From Cloacibacterium sp. TD35 (GTDB lineage Bacteria; Bacteroidota; Bacteroidia; Flavobacteriales; Weeksellaceae): a DNA stretch of 64,000 bases. The stretch lies in NCBI RefSeq assembly GCF_028864635.1, contig NZ_CP104850.1, forward strand, positions 2,238,001-2,302,000, read 5' to 3'. Under the pieces are notes generated by a model. It was not told the DNA's origin, made no database searches, and worked only from the letters and a program-made list of their open reading frames with translations. A program made the translations under genes and the position numbers. Below, one piece after another: positions 63,280 to 64,000 of the stretch; within the stretch, counting starts at the first letter, position 1; every line of letters begins with the position of its first letter.

Positions 63280-63957
63280 ATGGATATTAAAAAAGAATTC
63301 AGAGATTTCTCTGTAAAACATTTAGGAAATAGCGGATTAGCAACTGACCAATACATGGGGATTTTTAACCCTACCAACCTTACACCTTACATTATGGAAG
63401 AACGTAGAATGAACGTAGCTCAAATGGACGTTTTCTCTCGTCTCATGATGGATAGAATTATCTTCTTGGGAACTGGGATTGATGACCAAGTTGCCAATAT
63501 TGTAACCGCTCAATTGTTATTTTTAGAAAGTTCAGACCCTTCTAAAGACATTCAGATTTACATCAATTCTCCAGGCGGAAGCGTTTACGCAGGATTAGGA
63601 ATTTATGACACCATGCAAATCATCAAACCAGATGTAGCCACTATTTGTACTGGTATGGCTGCAAGTATGGGAGCTGTTTTATTAGTTGCTGGTGAAAAAG
63701 GAAAACGTTCTGCACTTAAACATTCTAGAGTGATGATTCACCAGCCAAGTGGTGGCGCTCAAGGTGTGGCAAGTGATATGGAAATCAACCTAAGAGAGAT
63801 GCTAAAACTTAAAAAAGAGTTGTATGACATTATTTCTGCACACTCTGGTCAGACTTACGAATGGGTAGAAAAAGCGTCAGACCGTGATTATTGGATGACT
63901 TCTACCGAAGCAAAAGAATTCGGAATGGTAGACGAAGTTTTAGAGAAAAAATCTTAA
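63280..63957 (+). CDS. clpP: ATP-dependent Clp protease proteolytic subunit
   Basis: The serine peptidase core that works with ClpX or ClpA/C to degrade unfolded and regulatory proteins in the cytoplasm. The 225 residues have the catalytic triad S129 (TGMAASMGAVLLVAG), H154 (RVMIHQPSGG) and probably D203 (SDRDYWM). The oxyanion region INSPGGSVYAGLGIYD is intact. It is somewhat longer at the N-terminus than E. coli ClpP, which agrees with flavobacterial relatives. No clpX gene follows within the remaining 43 bases of the window. Confidence 0.96.
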   Translation: MDIKKEFRDFSVKHLGNSGLATDQYMGIFNPTNLTPYIMEERRMNVAQMDVFSRLMMDRIIFLGTGIDDQVANIVTAQLLFLESSDPSKDIQIYINSPGGSVYAGLGIYDTMQIIKPDVATICTGMAASMGAVLLVAGEKGKRSALKHSRVMIHQPSGGAQGVASDMEINLREMLKLKKELYDIISAHSGQTYEWVEKASDRDYWMTSTEAKEFGMVDEVLEKKS

Positions 63958-63982
63958 AATTTTAGAAAACATCATATTAAAG

Positions 63983-64000
63983 AACGTGCATTTAGTGCGT
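63983..64000 (+). terminator. Possible terminator of clpP, cut by the window edge
   Basis: ACGTGC-ATTTA-GTGCGT could be the start of a hairpin stem with wobble pairs; the sequence ends before any T run can be seen. Confidence 0.25.

Overview
The window is a chromosomal segment of a flavobacterium (Bacteroidota, probably Weeksellaceae, of Chryseobacterium or Cloacibacterium type). The evidence is AT-rich DNA, many promoters of the Bacteroidota form TAnnTTTG, a type IX secretion sorting domain, a DNA polymerase III alpha subunit with its own N-terminal exonuclease, a fused E1 alpha/beta dehydrogenase, an S46 dipeptidyl-peptidase, and flavobacterial neighbourhoods such as recF with a DUF721 gene. 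Most of it is housekeeping sequence with tight operons. It carries four tRNA genes and no rRNA, insertion sequence, prophage or CRISPR array.

Layout. 0-8.8 kb: recF with a DUF721 gene, a large membrane protein of the so-called site-specific recombinase family, mtgA, a BtuF-like lipoprotein, tRNA-Arg(ACG), a GldA-like ABC ATPase, a split ThrE/YjjPB exporter and a secreted protein. 8.9-15.7 kb: an RND efflux operon (tetR, tolC-like, membrane fusion protein, RND pump) whose TetR gene lies behind a promoter covered by an inverted repeat. 15.8-24.6 kb: dnaE, the fused E1 gene with a Crp/Fnr regulator, and amtB.

24.6-32.5 kb is the accessory part. It has four long gene-poor stretches, a tandem and dispersed repeat of about 185-190 bp, a four-unit array with a 106-bp period, an 11-bp minisatellite, several palindromes, two orphan genes (66 and 249 aa), and a single-chain restriction-modification protein. 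The normal C-terminus of that protein seems to have been replaced by repeat-derived sequence that reads through a terminator hairpin. A T9SS cargo protein follows.

32.5-44.2 kb: ligA, a SulP anion transporter flanked by two paralogous small genes, a DPP11-type peptidase, an M16 peptidase and a lipoprotein amidase. 44.3-44.6 kb: a tRNA operon (Ser-GCT, Pro-TGG, Arg-TCT) with a textbook promoter and terminator. 44.6-64 kb: a glycosyltransferase, an AAA+ protein with degenerate Walker motifs, a THUMP RNA methyltransferase, a DUF1599 protein, a DoxX/BT_3928 protein, a TerB-like protein, tpiA, prmA, an RDD protein, alaS, an outer-membrane DUF5686 protein, a nuclease, prfB, two DedA proteins, dnaG with a degenerate zinc motif, and clpP.

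No clearly new multi-gene system is visible. The best leads are the repeat-capped restriction enzyme and its repeat-rich surroundings, the paralogue-SulP-paralogue arrangement, the AAA+ pseudo-ATPase next to an RNA methyltransferase, and the structured non-coding DNA between the two orphan genes.
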